64,000 nucleotides of DNA from 2-02-FULL-55-14 sp964534125 (GCA_964534125.1 CAZHOJ010000003.1:282741-346740); one strand, 5' to 3'; positions 44,394 to 53,283 are shown, numbered from the stretch's first letter. Made by a program: numbers and translations. The notes: generated by a model from the letters alone, not told the origin.

Positions 44394-44424
44394 GCCGCTT
44401 TTTCTTTCTAAAAGAAAAAGCGGC
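44394..44424. terminator. T-rich hairpin, sister of 40962-40991
   Basis: The 14-bp perfect stem GCCGCTTTTTCTTT with its complement has a 3-nt loop. The stem differs from the sister copy at several paired positions while pairing is kept. The remaining sequence to 44680 shows no gene. Confidence 0.5.
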
Positions 44425-44681
44425 AACAAGAGGATATGGCACTCATGTGGAATCGTTGGCCCGACCAAATGTCATCACCGCATGCTTCTGGTGGCCTGCC
44501 CGACTGACGCCAGGCAGGCGGGGGTGACGCAGCTCATAGTGGGCATCTCCACCTTCCATCGCTTCTATCTGCGCCCCACCGAAAAGATCCGGAGTCAGCC
44601 TTCTGCTGCGAATCCGAAGGCAGACTTCTGTTAATGCTTTTCACTTTCCTCAATATAGTAGTAACTCCCAACTTCATCGAT

Positions 44682-44714
44682 TTCTCAGCAACGGGAATTG
44701 CGGCTCAGTATATT
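44682..44714 (+). promoter_or_regulatory. putative promoter with TTCTCAG-N4-GGGAAT box, copy 2
   Basis: The 17-mer at 44682-44698 is identical to that at 5363 and is followed at the same 10-bp distance by TATATT (44709-44714). Transcription from here would produce the structured RNA candidate and possibly the outer-membrane gene downstream. Confidence 0.55.
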
Positions 44715-44720
44715 CTGCTG

Positions 44721-44812
44721 ACCTGAACGGAGTCCCCCAGAGACTGGGGACACTGGAAATCTGAACAACGCCTCTGGAGAGTGCTTCGGCATTCGAGAGA
44801 GGCATTTTTCAT
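44721..44812 (+). ncRNA. structured RNA candidate, copy 2
   Basis: Hairpin 1 is CCCCAG-AGA-CTGGGG (44735-44749). The linker CACTGGAAATCTGAA is shared with copy 1. Hairpin 2 has outer stem GCCTCT/AGAGGC (44770-44775 with 44798-44803) and inner stem GAGTGC-TTCG-GCATTC with a UUCG tetraloop, followed by ATTTTTC. Base pairs differ from copy 1 at several positions with pairing preserved, including a shared G-U wobble. It lies between a promoter-like box and the gene at 44838, so it could be a leader with a terminator or an independent small RNA. Confidence 0.58.
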
Positions 44813-44837
44813 TTGTATCCCTCCTGTGAGGCAGACA

Positions 44838-45626
44838 ATGATGCGACCTTGGAGTATGATCCTGCTGATGTCTTTCGCCATGTGCATGGCAGCGTACGGA
44901 CAGGAAATTCAGGACGTCCTCATCCTCAAGGACGGCACCCGCCTCGTCGGATTCATCGAAACGATCGTGCCGGACAAGAGCGTGACACTGCGATCGTCGG
45001 ACGGGACACTCTACGTCCTCGATTGGGACAGGATCGAAAGGATCGAGAAGGCACCACGGACTCCGGAGATCACCCCAGGAACCCCCGCGACCGCTCCGAA
45101 GCCATACAAACCGGGACTTGAATCCTGGTACGCCTACCTTTCACTCGGATATGCCTGGACATCCCTTCCGGCAGGCACCCGGCAATACATCGACCAGTTC
45201 ATCCAGCCTCTCGATCCCTCGCATGTCGCTGTCGCCGTCGACTTCCTCGGCTTCTACTGGCCCCTTGCGAACGAACGGACGCTCATCGGCTGCGTCATCA
45301 CCGGAGCTGCGGACCGGTACACCTATACGGACGGGCTCTCCAATTCCAAAAGCATACAGTTCAATCAGTACCTCTACGCTGCAAGCATGATGCATTTCTT
45401 CGGAGAGATCCCCGGAGATGGCCCGTATCTCCGCGGTGAGCTGGGAATAGCAGCTTTGGCCAGCGAACTGGATACTGAAAGCGGTTTTGGGTTGCAGGTG
45501 AGTGGCGGGTATGGGATCGTTCTCTCAGTCGAAACACGCATCCTTGTGCAGGCAGGATTTGCTTACAGGCGTCTCGACAGCGGTGACGCTACAACGTGGA
45601 CCATTACCATCGGCTGGCTTTTATAG
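44838..45626 (+). CDS. outer-membrane barrel protein with N-terminal Sm-like strand motif
   Basis: The protein has 262 residues with a signal peptide ending AAYGQ. The first mature segment (DVLILKDGTRLVGFIETIV to LYVLDWDRIERIEK) is a short SH3/Sm-like beta domain often found at the start of surface-exposed Bacteroidota proteins. After a Pro/Thr linker (about 80-95) come strands such as WYAYLSLGYAWTSL, YLRGELGIAALASEL and FGLQVSGGYGIVLSVETRILVQAGFAYRR, ending TITIGWLL, that fit an eight-stranded OmpW/opacity-type barrel. The start is one of two adjacent ATGs with GAGG upstream. The next gene carries the same Sm-like motif at its C-terminus. Confidence 0.7.
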   Translation: MMRPWSMILLMSFAMCMAAYGQEIQDVLILKDGTRLVGFIETIVPDKSVTLRSSDGTLYVLDWDRIERIEKAPRTPEITPGTPATAPKPYKPGLESWYAYLSLGYAWTSLPAGTRQYIDQFIQPLDPSHVAVAVDFLGFYWPLANERTLIGCVITGAADRYTYTDGLSNSKSIQFNQYLYAASMMHFFGEIPGDGPYLRGELGIAALASELDTESGFGLQVSGGYGIVLSVETRILVQAGFAYRRLDSGDATTWTITIGWLL

Positions 45627-45663
45627 CCTGTCACAGAGGCCCAGTCGCCGACAGAGAGAATCT

Positions 45664-46347
45664 ATGAGAGCACATTCGCACACTTCCCTTGTCATTATCG
45701 TGCCGATTCTCTCCGCCTTTGTGTGCTCGGGCGGCTGCAGTGCGTCGGTCTATGTCACTCTCGACGGTTCAGGCGACTCGCTCAGCTACACGGAATTCAA
45801 TGATGAGATCTCAGCAGAGAAAGTGCAGGTACGGACTACGATGTCGCGCACCATGTACGCACGAAATCTTGCTGTGACCCCTGATTCCTGCACGTGGTTC
45901 GACGGAGAGACAGGAGCACGGTTGCGCACCCCGCTATCCGACATGAAGCAGGTGACCTTCGTCGACCATTTACGGGGATTCTGGAAGGGGGTGCTCTTTG
46001 GCGGGCTTGTCGGAGCGGGCGTTGGATACATCGTGTCCCAGGTGGGGGAATGGGAAAGCGGCCGGGACAGAGAACTCGCTTCGGTCTTATTCCCGGCGAT
46101 CTGGGGCACGCTTGGGGCGCTCACCGGCGGCCTTGCCGGTATCCTGACCGGCTATGAGACCGGATATGTGATCCTTCCTTACAGTGGCGGGGCGACCGTT
46201 CTGTACCTGCATGACGGGACACGCGTCATCGGGACAGTCGAAGAGCTCGTGCCGGAGAAGCATGTCGTCATGAGGACGTGGGACGGCAAGCGCGTGGTGA
46301 TAGATCATGCGCTGATCGAGAGGATTGAGATTCCTAAGAATGAGTAA
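45664..46347 (+). CDS. envelope protein with glycine-zipper hairpin and C-terminal Sm-like motif
   Basis: The protein has 227 residues with a hydrophobic leader ending CSGGCSAS, a weak lipobox. A beta-rich N-terminal domain precedes a glycine-rich membrane hairpin (GVLFGGLVGAGVGYIV and GTLGALTGGLAGILTG). The end reads VLYLHDGTRVIGTVEELV to RVVIDHALIERIE, closely similar to the N-terminus of the preceding protein. Function is unknown; the two are probably cotranscribed (37-bp gap). Confidence 0.65.
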   Translation: MRAHSHTSLVIIVPILSAFVCSGGCSASVYVTLDGSGDSLSYTEFNDEISAEKVQVRTTMSRTMYARNLAVTPDSCTWFDGETGARLRTPLSDMKQVTFVDHLRGFWKGVLFGGLVGAGVGYIVSQVGEWESGRDRELASVLFPAIWGTLGALTGGLAGILTGYETGYVILPYSGGATVLYLHDGTRVIGTVEELVPEKHVVMRTWDGKRVVIDHALIERIEIPKNE

Positions 46348-46566
46348 GTGTGGGAATATCAGAAACAAGAATTGTTCGCTTTTTATTCATAATGGAATTG
46401 CCGACACTTTCTTGCATCTCATACTGTGAACGCTGACATTAGCAAATCGTGCGAAAGGAGCCGGAGCCTCAGCACGCAGGCCTTCCTGATGTAACATCTG
46501 ACCTTCCGGTCTCCTCTCCTTCGCCGTGGTTCATCCTCCATCCGCGACAATCGAAGAGAGAGTCAG

Positions 46567-47631
46567 ATGAATACCACACCCCCTCTGGCATCGTCGTTTC
46601 GCTTCCGCTTGTGTATTCCTGCATTGCTCATCCTCATTTTCCTCATCGCCTCCCCGGCCGCATTCGCACAATCCACCGCAACCGCGACCGGTTCGGGGAC
46701 ATGGGACCCTGACGGACAATCCGGTACTGCAACCTGGTCAGGCGGCGGAGGGACCGGAGGACGGCCCGCTCCCGGCGATCACATTACTATCAATGGTGGA
46801 GTCATCCTCACCCTGGCCTCCAGCGCAAGCTCGACGTATAAGAACCTCGCCAATAGCGCCGGGCCCACAGGCTTCGACCTTGCCTCATACATGATCTCGT
46901 TCACTGGTAACGTATCAGGCGGATGCACAGGAGCCACTGGAAGCGCATTCATGCTGGCCGGTGCCGCGCAGAGCATCTCCGGGACCTTCACGGCTGACTC
47001 CATCATCTTCGGTGGGACAGGGGACAAGAGCCACGGGAATGTGACCATCAATGGCCCTGCAGCCATCCGTGCGGGTGTAACGGTCAAGGGGAACAGCACA
47101 ACCCTGACCTTCAACGGTCCCGTCACAAATGAGGGAACCGTCTCTACGGCGTTGAACTCGACCACGGTCTACATCAACAATGATGTCACCAACAACGGCA
47201 GCTGGATACCGACCCACACCCAGTTCACGGGTCCCGGGATCATTACGGGAACCGGCACCTTCGGCGGGTCTGTGACGATCGCCGAGCGGAGAGAACTGTC
47301 CGGTTCACAGTCATTCTCGGCCCTGACGATAGACGGCGGAGATACGCTCCTGGTGAACTCCCCCGATACGCTGTATGTGAACTCAACATGCACGGTCAGT
47401 GGCGTGCTGACCGGCACCGGCGTGGTGATGTTCAAGGCCTACACGAACTCGTCGAACACAAACCTTGCCCGTGTGGAGTTCATGGGGGCCAATCAGGAAG
47501 TCCATGGGACGTTCATGGCGGATTCCATCATCTTCGGTGGGACAGGCGACAAGAGCCACGGGCATGTGACCATCAACGGCCCTGCAGCCATCCGTGCGGG
47601 TGTAACGGTCAAGGGGAACAGCACAACCCTG
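46567..47631 (+). CDS. T9SS repeat protein, 5' part before scaffold gap
   Basis: The signal peptide (residues 1-36, ending AAFAQ) is followed by a WSGGGGTGGRPAPGDHITINGG segment and then beta-solenoid-like repeats (SIIFGGTGDKSHGNVTINGPAAIRAGVTVKGNSTTL). The repeat period in DNA is 525 bp (175 residues). The frame runs directly into the 100-N gap and continues in 47733-50342. GAGAGAGTC upstream gives a weak ribosome site. Confidence 0.8.
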
Positions 47632-47999
47632 ANNNNNNNNNNNNNNNNNNNNNNNNNNNNNNNNNNNNNNNNNNNNNNNNNNNNNNNNNNNNNNNNNNNN
47701 NNNNNNNNNNNNNNNNNNNNNNNNNNNNNNNNCTGTATGTGAACTCAACATGCACGGTCAGTGGCGTGCTGACCGGCACCGGCGTGGCGAAGTTCAAGGC
47801 CTACACGAACTCCTCGAACACGAACCTTGCCCGTGTGGAGTTCATGGGGGCCAATCAGGAGGTCCATGGGACGTTCACGGCAGATTCCATCATCTTCGGC
47901 GGTACCGAGAGCAAGAGCCACGGGAATGTGATCATCAACGGCCCTGCAGCCATCCGATCAGGCGTAACGGTCAGGGGGAACAGTACAACCATGACCTTC
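46982..47999 (+). repeat. 525-bp tandem repeat interrupted by the scaffold gap
   Basis: The block at 46997-47107 recurs at 47521-47632 (offset 525 bp) and again at 47883-47999. The block at 47371-47632 matches the sequence resuming at 47733. The near identity of neighbouring units explains why the assembly broke here. Confidence 0.85.
47633..47732. other. scaffold gap of 100 N
   Basis: Exactly 100 unknown bases, the usual placeholder for a gap of undetermined length. Repeat alignment predicts a true size of 263 bp plus any multiple of 525. Confidence 0.95.
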
Positions 48000-50342
48000 C
48001 ATGGGACCGTCCTTAATGAGGGAACAGTGTTGACCACCCTGAATACCACGACGGTCTATCTCTACGGCTCACTCCGCAATGAGGGCGAATGGAAGCCGAC
48101 GTATACCCGCTTCATGGGATCAGCATCCCTATCGGGAGGAGGTTCCATGACGACCCGCATCTATGTCGAAGCAGGCGTGGTTCTGGAGGGTGACCTGAAT
48201 TTCTCCGGAGTGTTGGACCTCAGCGGTGGGGTGCTCACTATCGGCCCGAATATGCTGACGCTGAACCAGCCGATCGTCGGTCCTGTCACGAACCTCATCA
48301 TGGATTCGACCTCGTCGCTCACCGTTTCAGGCACAGCGAGCGGGATCAGTATTCCCGGCCATATTTCCGCGTTGAACGGTCTGACCGTATCGAATCCCAA
48401 CGGCGTGACGCTGCTGGGCAACCTGCAGGTCGTCGGCATGCTGACGGTCTCGTCCGGCGCGGTCAAGCCCGGTGCGTTCACGCTTTCATTCGGTGCAGAT
48501 GCAGCGGTGAGATACAACGGCACATCCGCGCAAACGACCACTTCTGTGGAATTCCCTGAGACCGGCGGTCCAGCGTCTATCGTCATCCAGAATCCTGCCG
48601 GCGTGACGCTTCATGATTCACGTACGATCGAGGGTTCGCTCACTATCGACAGCGGAGCGTTCAGAACGGCAGGCTTCACGCTGACATTGGGACCGAACGC
48701 AACGCTCACCGAACGGTTCGGCTGGGTCGTTGGGCGTGTTATGGCAGCGCGCATGGTCGCTCAGGGAACGGGCGAGGCGTTCGGCGGATTGGGGCTCACA
48801 CTGCAGGCTCACGGTGCCGCACCCGGATCGACCATGGTCGTGCGGGTCACCGACACGACCCTCACAGGAGCAGCCGGTCACTCGATCCAACGGTACTTCG
48901 GCGTCGATCCTGAGCACAATGGAGGATTGGATGCCGAGGTCACATTTGCCTACAGGGACGAGGAGCTCGGTTCGAACAACGAGCCCGACCTGCGGCTTTT
49001 CAGGTCCGATTCGTTGGGTGGTCCATGGACGGTGCTGCATCCCCGACGGAATGACTCCCTCAACACGCTCGAGGTGGCAGGGGTCGATGCATTCTCGTAC
49101 TGGACGGCCGCAGACAGGCTGTTCGGAGACACTCTGGTTCCCCCTCCTCCCGCCAATCTGACGGCGCAGGCCGGCAACAGGAGCGTCTTGCTCACCTGGG
49201 ATCCTGTTGACGAGACCGACCTCCTCTATTATAAGATCTACGGAGATACACTCGCCGAACCGGTCACACTGATCGATTCCACCTCGAATCCGGCAGATAC
49301 GACAGTTCTTGTGACCGGCCTTCGGAACGATGTCCAGTATTCCTTCCGCGTCACGACCGTCGACAGCAGCCTGAACGAAAGTCTCTTCTCCCAAACGGCC
49401 ACGGCCACACCCTACGCGACCCTGACATACACGCTGAGCTCGCACGCATTCGCTTTCGGCAAGGTGCGTATGGGGCATGTGCGTGACACGGTCCTGACCA
49501 TCACCAACACGGGCGACGATACGCTCCACATCACATCGATCACCCTTACGGACACGAACTTCGTCGCACGCCCGACATCGCTCGTGATCCTTCCGGACAG
49601 CAGCGCCGTAGATACGGTGAGCTTCAGGCCGGTGAGCGGTGGAGCGAAGACCGGCCATCTCATGCTGGCGGGCAACGCATCGGACGACCCCGACAGCCTT
49701 CTGCTCAGCGGATTCTCGGCGGTCTATGCCGTCACATATGAACCGGCGGCGCTCGCTTTCGGGACGGTCCCCGTCGGCTCATGGAAGGATACCACCATAC
49801 TCGTCACGAACTCGGGGAACGACACGCTCATCGTGCAGGACATCCAGGCGAGCGACACCGTCTTTGCGGCACGACCGGTCACGATGGTCCTCCCCCCGTC
49901 AGGATCCTTCACCGACACCGTGCGGTTCTCACCCGCAGCAGCAGGCCCGGTCAGTGGATATCTGACGTTCGTCTTCAGCATAGAGGATCTGCCTGATTCT
50001 GTGGCTGTTACGGGGACCGGCGAAACGGGCACCGGGATCGCTGACGCGCTGGAGATACCGCAGGAGTACGAACTGGGGCAGAATTATCCGAATCCTTTCA
50101 ACGGGATGACCACGATACGGTTCGGACTGCCGGAAGCGAGCAGCGTGGCGCTCGAGGTGTACAATGTTCTGGGCCAGAAGGTGGCGAACCTGCAGAAGAA
50201 GGAACTGCCTGCAGGCTTCCATCACCACATCTGGCATGCAGGTGTCCCCTCAGGTCTTTACTTCTACCGCATCGAGGCTGTTTCCATGGAGAATCCGTCG
50301 CGGAGGTTCGAAGAGACAAAAAGGATGGTGTTGCTGAGGTAG
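47733..50342 (+). CDS. T9SS repeat protein, 3' part after scaffold gap
   Basis: This part continues the beta-solenoid repeats, then a region of ILPTYTR-like strands. A fibronectin-III domain follows (PPPPANLTAQAGNRSVLLTW to VQYSFRVTTVD). Two choice-of-anchor/ASPM-SPD2-Hydin-type Ig domains come next (AFAFGKVRMGHVRDTVLTITNTG and ALAFGTVPVGSWKDTTILVTNSG). The C-terminus is a type A sorting domain (NYPNPFNGMTTIRFGLPEASS) ending RMVLLR. The sorting domain has no heptamer insert and so shows the native spacing. With the 5' part, and a gap of 263 bp, the protein would be 1312 residues. It is a cell-surface structural protein or adhesin. Confidence 0.8.
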   Translation: MYVNSTCTVSGVLTGTGVAKFKAYTNSSNTNLARVEFMGANQEVHGTFTADSIIFGGTESKSHGNVIINGPAAIRSGVTVRGNSTTMTFHGTVLNEGTVLTTLNTTTVYLYGSLRNEGEWKPTYTRFMGSASLSGGGSMTTRIYVEAGVVLEGDLNFSGVLDLSGGVLTIGPNMLTLNQPIVGPVTNLIMDSTSSLTVSGTASGISIPGHISALNGLTVSNPNGVTLLGNLQVVGMLTVSSGAVKPGAFTLSFGADAAVRYNGTSAQTTTSVEFPETGGPASIVIQNPAGVTLHDSRTIEGSLTIDSGAFRTAGFTLTLGPNATLTERFGWVVGRVMAARMVAQGTGEAFGGLGLTLQAHGAAPGSTMVVRVTDTTLTGAAGHSIQRYFGVDPEHNGGLDAEVTFAYRDEELGSNNEPDLRLFRSDSLGGPWTVLHPRRNDSLNTLEVAGVDAFSYWTAADRLFGDTLVPPPPANLTAQAGNRSVLLTWDPVDETDLLYYKIYGDTLAEPVTLIDSTSNPADTTVLVTGLRNDVQYSFRVTTVDSSLNESLFSQTATATPYATLTYTLSSHAFAFGKVRMGHVRDTVLTITNTGDDTLHITSITLTDTNFVARPTSLVILPDSSAVDTVSFRPVSGGAKTGHLMLAGNASDDPDSLLLSGFSAVYAVTYEPAALAFGTVPVGSWKDTTILVTNSGNDTLIVQDIQASDTVFAARPVTMVLPPSGSFTDTVRFSPAAAGPVSGYLTFVFSIEDLPDSVAVTGTGETGTGIADALEIPQEYELGQNYPNPFNGMTTIRFGLPEASSVALEVYNVLGQKVANLQKKELPAGFHHHIWHAGVPSGLYFYRIEAVSMENPSRRFEETKRMVLLR

Positions 50343-50351
50343 AATTGAGGA

Positions 50352-50386
50352 GTAGTCAGTAGTCAGATGACAGTAGACAGACTGAA
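50352..50386. repeat. heptamer array after the T9SS repeat protein
   Basis: Five consecutive units of the type GTAGTCA, GATGACA and GTAGACA, at exact 7-bp spacing, start 10 bp after the stop codon. Confidence 0.75.
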
Positions 50387-50430
50387 GCGGACACCATAAG
50401 AGGACTGATCTGAATGGTGAACCGTGAACA

Positions 50431-50488
50431 GTGAGCCGTGAGCCGGCAGGACTGAGATTGATCTTCCGGCTCACGGTTCACGTCTTTT
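50431..50488 (+). terminator. terminator hairpin built from heptamer units
   Basis: GTGAGCCGTGAGCCGG pairs with CCGGCTCACGGTTCAC (50466-50481) over 15 of 16 bases and is followed by GTCTTTTTC. The stem arms are themselves runs of CGTGAGC-like heptamers, so repeat units here have formed an apparently functional terminator between convergent genes. Confidence 0.6.
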
Positions 50489-50524
50489 TCTGCTTTCCCC
50501 TACTTGCCAATTGCTTCTTGCCAC

Positions 50525-51715
50525 TCACTCCTCCAACGCTGCAGGCAGCACATACCGCTCCATGATCACATCGCACGGCACGCTGCCGACATAGTTGGCA
50601 CCAGTGAAGACCACGACCATCGAAAGTTCCCTGATAATGAAGATCTCCTGCCCGCCCCATCCCATCGACTTGACCGCCTGGACGAGACGGCCATTGACGT
50701 AGAGATTCCTCAGCCACCAGAGATAGCCGTATCCGTTCGCCCATGTGACTCCCGGATTGATGTGATACTGCGTTGACCGCTGTACCCATTCCTCCGAAAC
50801 AATTCGCGTGCCGTTCCACATCCCATTGTCCAGGAAGAGCTGCCCGAACTTCGCCATGTCGCGCGGCGTGATATAGATATCCCCGTGGCATATGGTGAGG
50901 CCAGTCGAATGCACCTGCCAGTTGTAGTTCGTGATCCCGAGCGGCTCGAAGAGATGCCGCCATGAGAACGTCCTGACGTTGTCGTCGCCGGAATACTCCA
51001 GGAGAAGTCCAAGAAGGTTCACCGTGCCGCCATTATAATAGAAGCGGGTGCCCGGCACCGACACCAACGGCTTCGACAGGAGATATCCGATGGGATCGGG
51101 TGAGCGAAGGAAGATCACCAGGTCGTTCGCGGTGCCCGTCGTGGGTTCCTCCCATTCGTTCCACTGCAGTCCGCTCGCCATCATCAGACAATCCCTGACC
51201 GTGATCCGCTCTCTCCCCTCGGTTGCCTGCAATGCGTATCTGGCAGGGAGGTAGTCGAAAACGGTGTCATGCTCCGACCGGATGAATCCGTGGTCGATGG
51301 CAATGCCGATAAGTGCCGATGTGAAGCTCTTCGTGGTCGAGTGTGTGTTGTGGCGCGTGTTCCGGTCGTACACAATGTAGTCGCCGTGGTAGTCCTGAGC
51401 GAACGGCGAAAAATCGTGGCCGGGGCAGTATGCTTCGAACACGAGCTTCCGGTCCTTCACGACGACCACTGAATGGACCTCCTCATAGCTGCCAGCCCCC
51501 ACATGCTCGACAAGGTCCCCGAACGGAACATCGTTCATCCCCACGCTGGCCAGCGTCGCGGTCTCCCAGCCGTCGTCGGTCTCTTCCGGCTGGACGATCC
51601 GGATACCCGAACCTCCAGCTCCTGCGGGACCCTCACTGCAGCGGACAAGGAGAAGGAGTACGGAACAGATCGAAAAGGCGAAGCAGGATCGGGAGGTATG
51701 GAGTCGGGGGATCAT
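50525..51715 (-). CDS. beta-lactamase-family serine hydrolase
   Basis: The 396-residue exported protein has the class C beta-lactamase/DD-peptidase-like fold. The catalytic SxxK is Ser126-Thr-Thr-Lys129 (NTHSTTKSFTSALIG), the YxN motif is Tyr226-Tyr-Asn228 (RFYYNGGTVNLLG), and SMGWGGQ near the C-terminus takes the place of the KTG/HxG strand. Such enzymes hydrolyse esters, amides or D-peptides in the periplasm. The leader ends LLLLVRC, a poor lipobox because of Arg at -1. A TTCTCATTTCTGAAC box lies 92 bp upstream. The relics at 28191 and 32071 belong to a different subfamily (GHxGxQFG motif). Confidence 0.85.
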   Translation of the reverse strand: MIPRLHTSRSCFAFSICSVLLLLVRCSEGPAGAGGSGIRIVQPEETDDGWETATLASVGMNDVPFGDLVEHVGAGSYEEVHSVVVVKDRKLVFEAYCPGHDFSPFAQDYHGDYIVYDRNTRHNTHSTTKSFTSALIGIAIDHGFIRSEHDTVFDYLPARYALQATEGRERITVRDCLMMASGLQWNEWEEPTTGTANDLVIFLRSPDPIGYLLSKPLVSVPGTRFYYNGGTVNLLGLLLEYSGDDNVRTFSWRHLFEPLGITNYNWQVHSTGLTICHGDIYITPRDMAKFGQLFLDNGMWNGTRIVSEEWVQRSTQYHINPGVTWANGYGYLWWLRNLYVNGRLVQAVKSMGWGGQEIFIIRELSMVVVFTGANYVGSVPCDVIMERYVLPAALEE

Positions 51716-51806
51716 GCGACCGGGCGTCCGTATGACTGACCAACTACTCGGGGATCACAATGAGAGTACAGTTAACGGAATATTGGCCCGAAAGTTCAGC
51801 CCGATT

Positions 51807-51821
51807 GTTCAGAAATGAGAA
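51807..51821 (-). promoter_or_regulatory. TTCTCATTTCTGAAC box upstream of serine hydrolase
   Basis: On the minus strand this 15-mer is identical to that at 31768-31782 before the receptor relic and shares TTCTCATTTCTG with 37814 before the receptor. It points toward the serine hydrolase gene. Confidence 0.45.
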
Positions 51822-51843
51822 TGCTGCGAAAAGGCCTTTGACA

Positions 51844-53268
51844 ATGCACATTCTTCGCTCTACCATGAGCAGACGTTATAGGCATGCAGAACCTCTCAAC
51901 ATTCCGCGCCCAACCGTGACCACATCTCTTTCTGGCCATCCAGTACCCGCCGCCGTCTTTGGGATACTGCTCATGGTGTTTCCTGCCGGATCGGCCAAGT
52001 CACAGGTGCTTACCGCTGATTCACTCGTCGCACGGGTCTCGCTCGACATCCTCCAGACTCACATCCAGACCCTGGCCTCCGGCGGCGGGACGGGAAGCAG
52101 GGTCACGTTCACGCCCGGCATGGACAGCGCTGCGAACTACATTCTTCGCGCCTTCCAGGCGATGCCCGGGCTCGATACGGTCGCACCCGATACGTTCTAT
52201 GTCCCCCTCGCAACCGCCCCCTACAACACACAACCGCTCCGCAATATCGTTGCCACGATCACCGGAACCACAGAACCGGAGAAGCAGATCGTCATCGGTG
52301 CGCACTACGATTGTTCCGCAAGCCGGATGGGCTCTACCACCTGGAACGCTCAGTGGAACACCATCGCAGCACCCGGAGCCGACGACAACGCCACGGGAGT
52401 GGCAACGGTCCTCGAGCTGGCCCGCATCCTGAGCGATCCCGAACATGGCGTTGTACCCGCCTATACCATTATTTTTGTCGCGTTCGGCGCGGAAGAGTCT
52501 GTCCCTCCGTACGCCGGAAAGATCTCCCACCCGGGCAGCAAGCACTACGCCGGTCAGGCAGCGTCCCGAGGGGACCAGATCATGGGGATGATCTCCGTCG
52601 ACATGATCGGATACAATCCGACCGTGCGGTACCTCAGCATCGTCGCAAATGAGACATCACAGTCCCTTGGAGCTTCGGTCGCTTCCGCGAACTATGCGTA
52701 CGGCCTCGGCCTCGTGACCAATCCTGCGCCGTACGCATCAGCAACCTTCAGCGACCACAACGAGTTCTGGACGTACGGATATCCGGCCATCTGCCTGATA
52801 GAACATAATCCCCCCTGGAACTCCAGCGCCTACTACACTGCCAATCCGTACTACCACACCACCGCCGATTCCTTCGGCACGCTCAATATGACGCTGGTGC
52901 AGAAGGTGGCGCAGGCAACGCTCGGAGCAGTCATCGCCGAGGCGGGTGTGGTGGTGACGGGTGCGGCGGAGGATGACGCAGACGTACCCGAGACGTTCGT
53001 GCTGGAACAGAACTTTCCGAATCCGTTCAACCCCGGGACCGTGATCTCGTTCCGATCACCTATCACCTCTCACCTATCACTCAAGATCTATGATGTCCTG
53101 GGCCGCGAGGTTGCTGTCCTGGTGAACCAGGCCATGGCTTCCGGTGAGCACCGGGTCACATGGAACGCCGAACACAGACCCAGCGGAATGTATTTTTATG
53201 CGCTGGAAGCGACCAGCCCAAACGGAAATACGTTAACACGGACGAAGAAGATGGTGCTGATCAGGTAG
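51844..53268 (+). CDS. secreted M28-family metallopeptidase with T9SS sorting domain
   Basis: The protein has 474 residues from ATG 51844 (AAGG upstream); ATG 51865 and the longer frame from 51760 are alternatives. A leader (VFGILLMVFPAGSAKSQ) precedes an M28 aminopeptidase domain with all five zinc ligands: HYD (His154), GADDNATG (Asp180), AEES (Glu pair near 217), VDMIGYN and YYHTTADS. Such enzymes are usually secreted aminopeptidases. The sorting domain (NFPNPFNPGTVISF to KKMVLIR) contains four 7-bp units at 53055-53082 encoding SPITSHLS-like residues. Confidence 0.88.
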   Translation: MHILRSTMSRRYRHAEPLNIPRPTVTTSLSGHPVPAAVFGILLMVFPAGSAKSQVLTADSLVARVSLDILQTHIQTLASGGGTGSRVTFTPGMDSAANYILRAFQAMPGLDTVAPDTFYVPLATAPYNTQPLRNIVATITGTTEPEKQIVIGAHYDCSASRMGSTTWNAQWNTIAAPGADDNATGVATVLELARILSDPEHGVVPAYTIIFVAFGAEESVPPYAGKISHPGSKHYAGQAASRGDQIMGMISVDMIGYNPTVRYLSIVANETSQSLGASVASANYAYGLGLVTNPAPYASATFSDHNEFWTYGYPAICLIEHNPPWNSSAYYTANPYYHTTADSFGTLNMTLVQKVAQATLGAVIAEAGVVVTGAAEDDADVPETFVLEQNFPNPFNPGTVISFRSPITSHLSLKIYDVLGREVAVLVNQAMASGEHRVTWNAEHRPSGMYFYALEATSPNGNTLTRTKKMVLIR

Positions 53269-53283
53269 GTCTCAGACCGTGAA

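Noticed and set aside
47388..47742. Two overlapping long frames around the N gap as separate genes
   Set aside because: They are one gene; the phase difference arises from the 100-N placeholder and disappears with the predicted 263-bp gap.
50478..50963. 161-codon minus-strand frame at the end of the serine hydrolase
   Set aside because: It is a shadow of the hydrolase in another frame; the catalytic motifs are in the longer frame.
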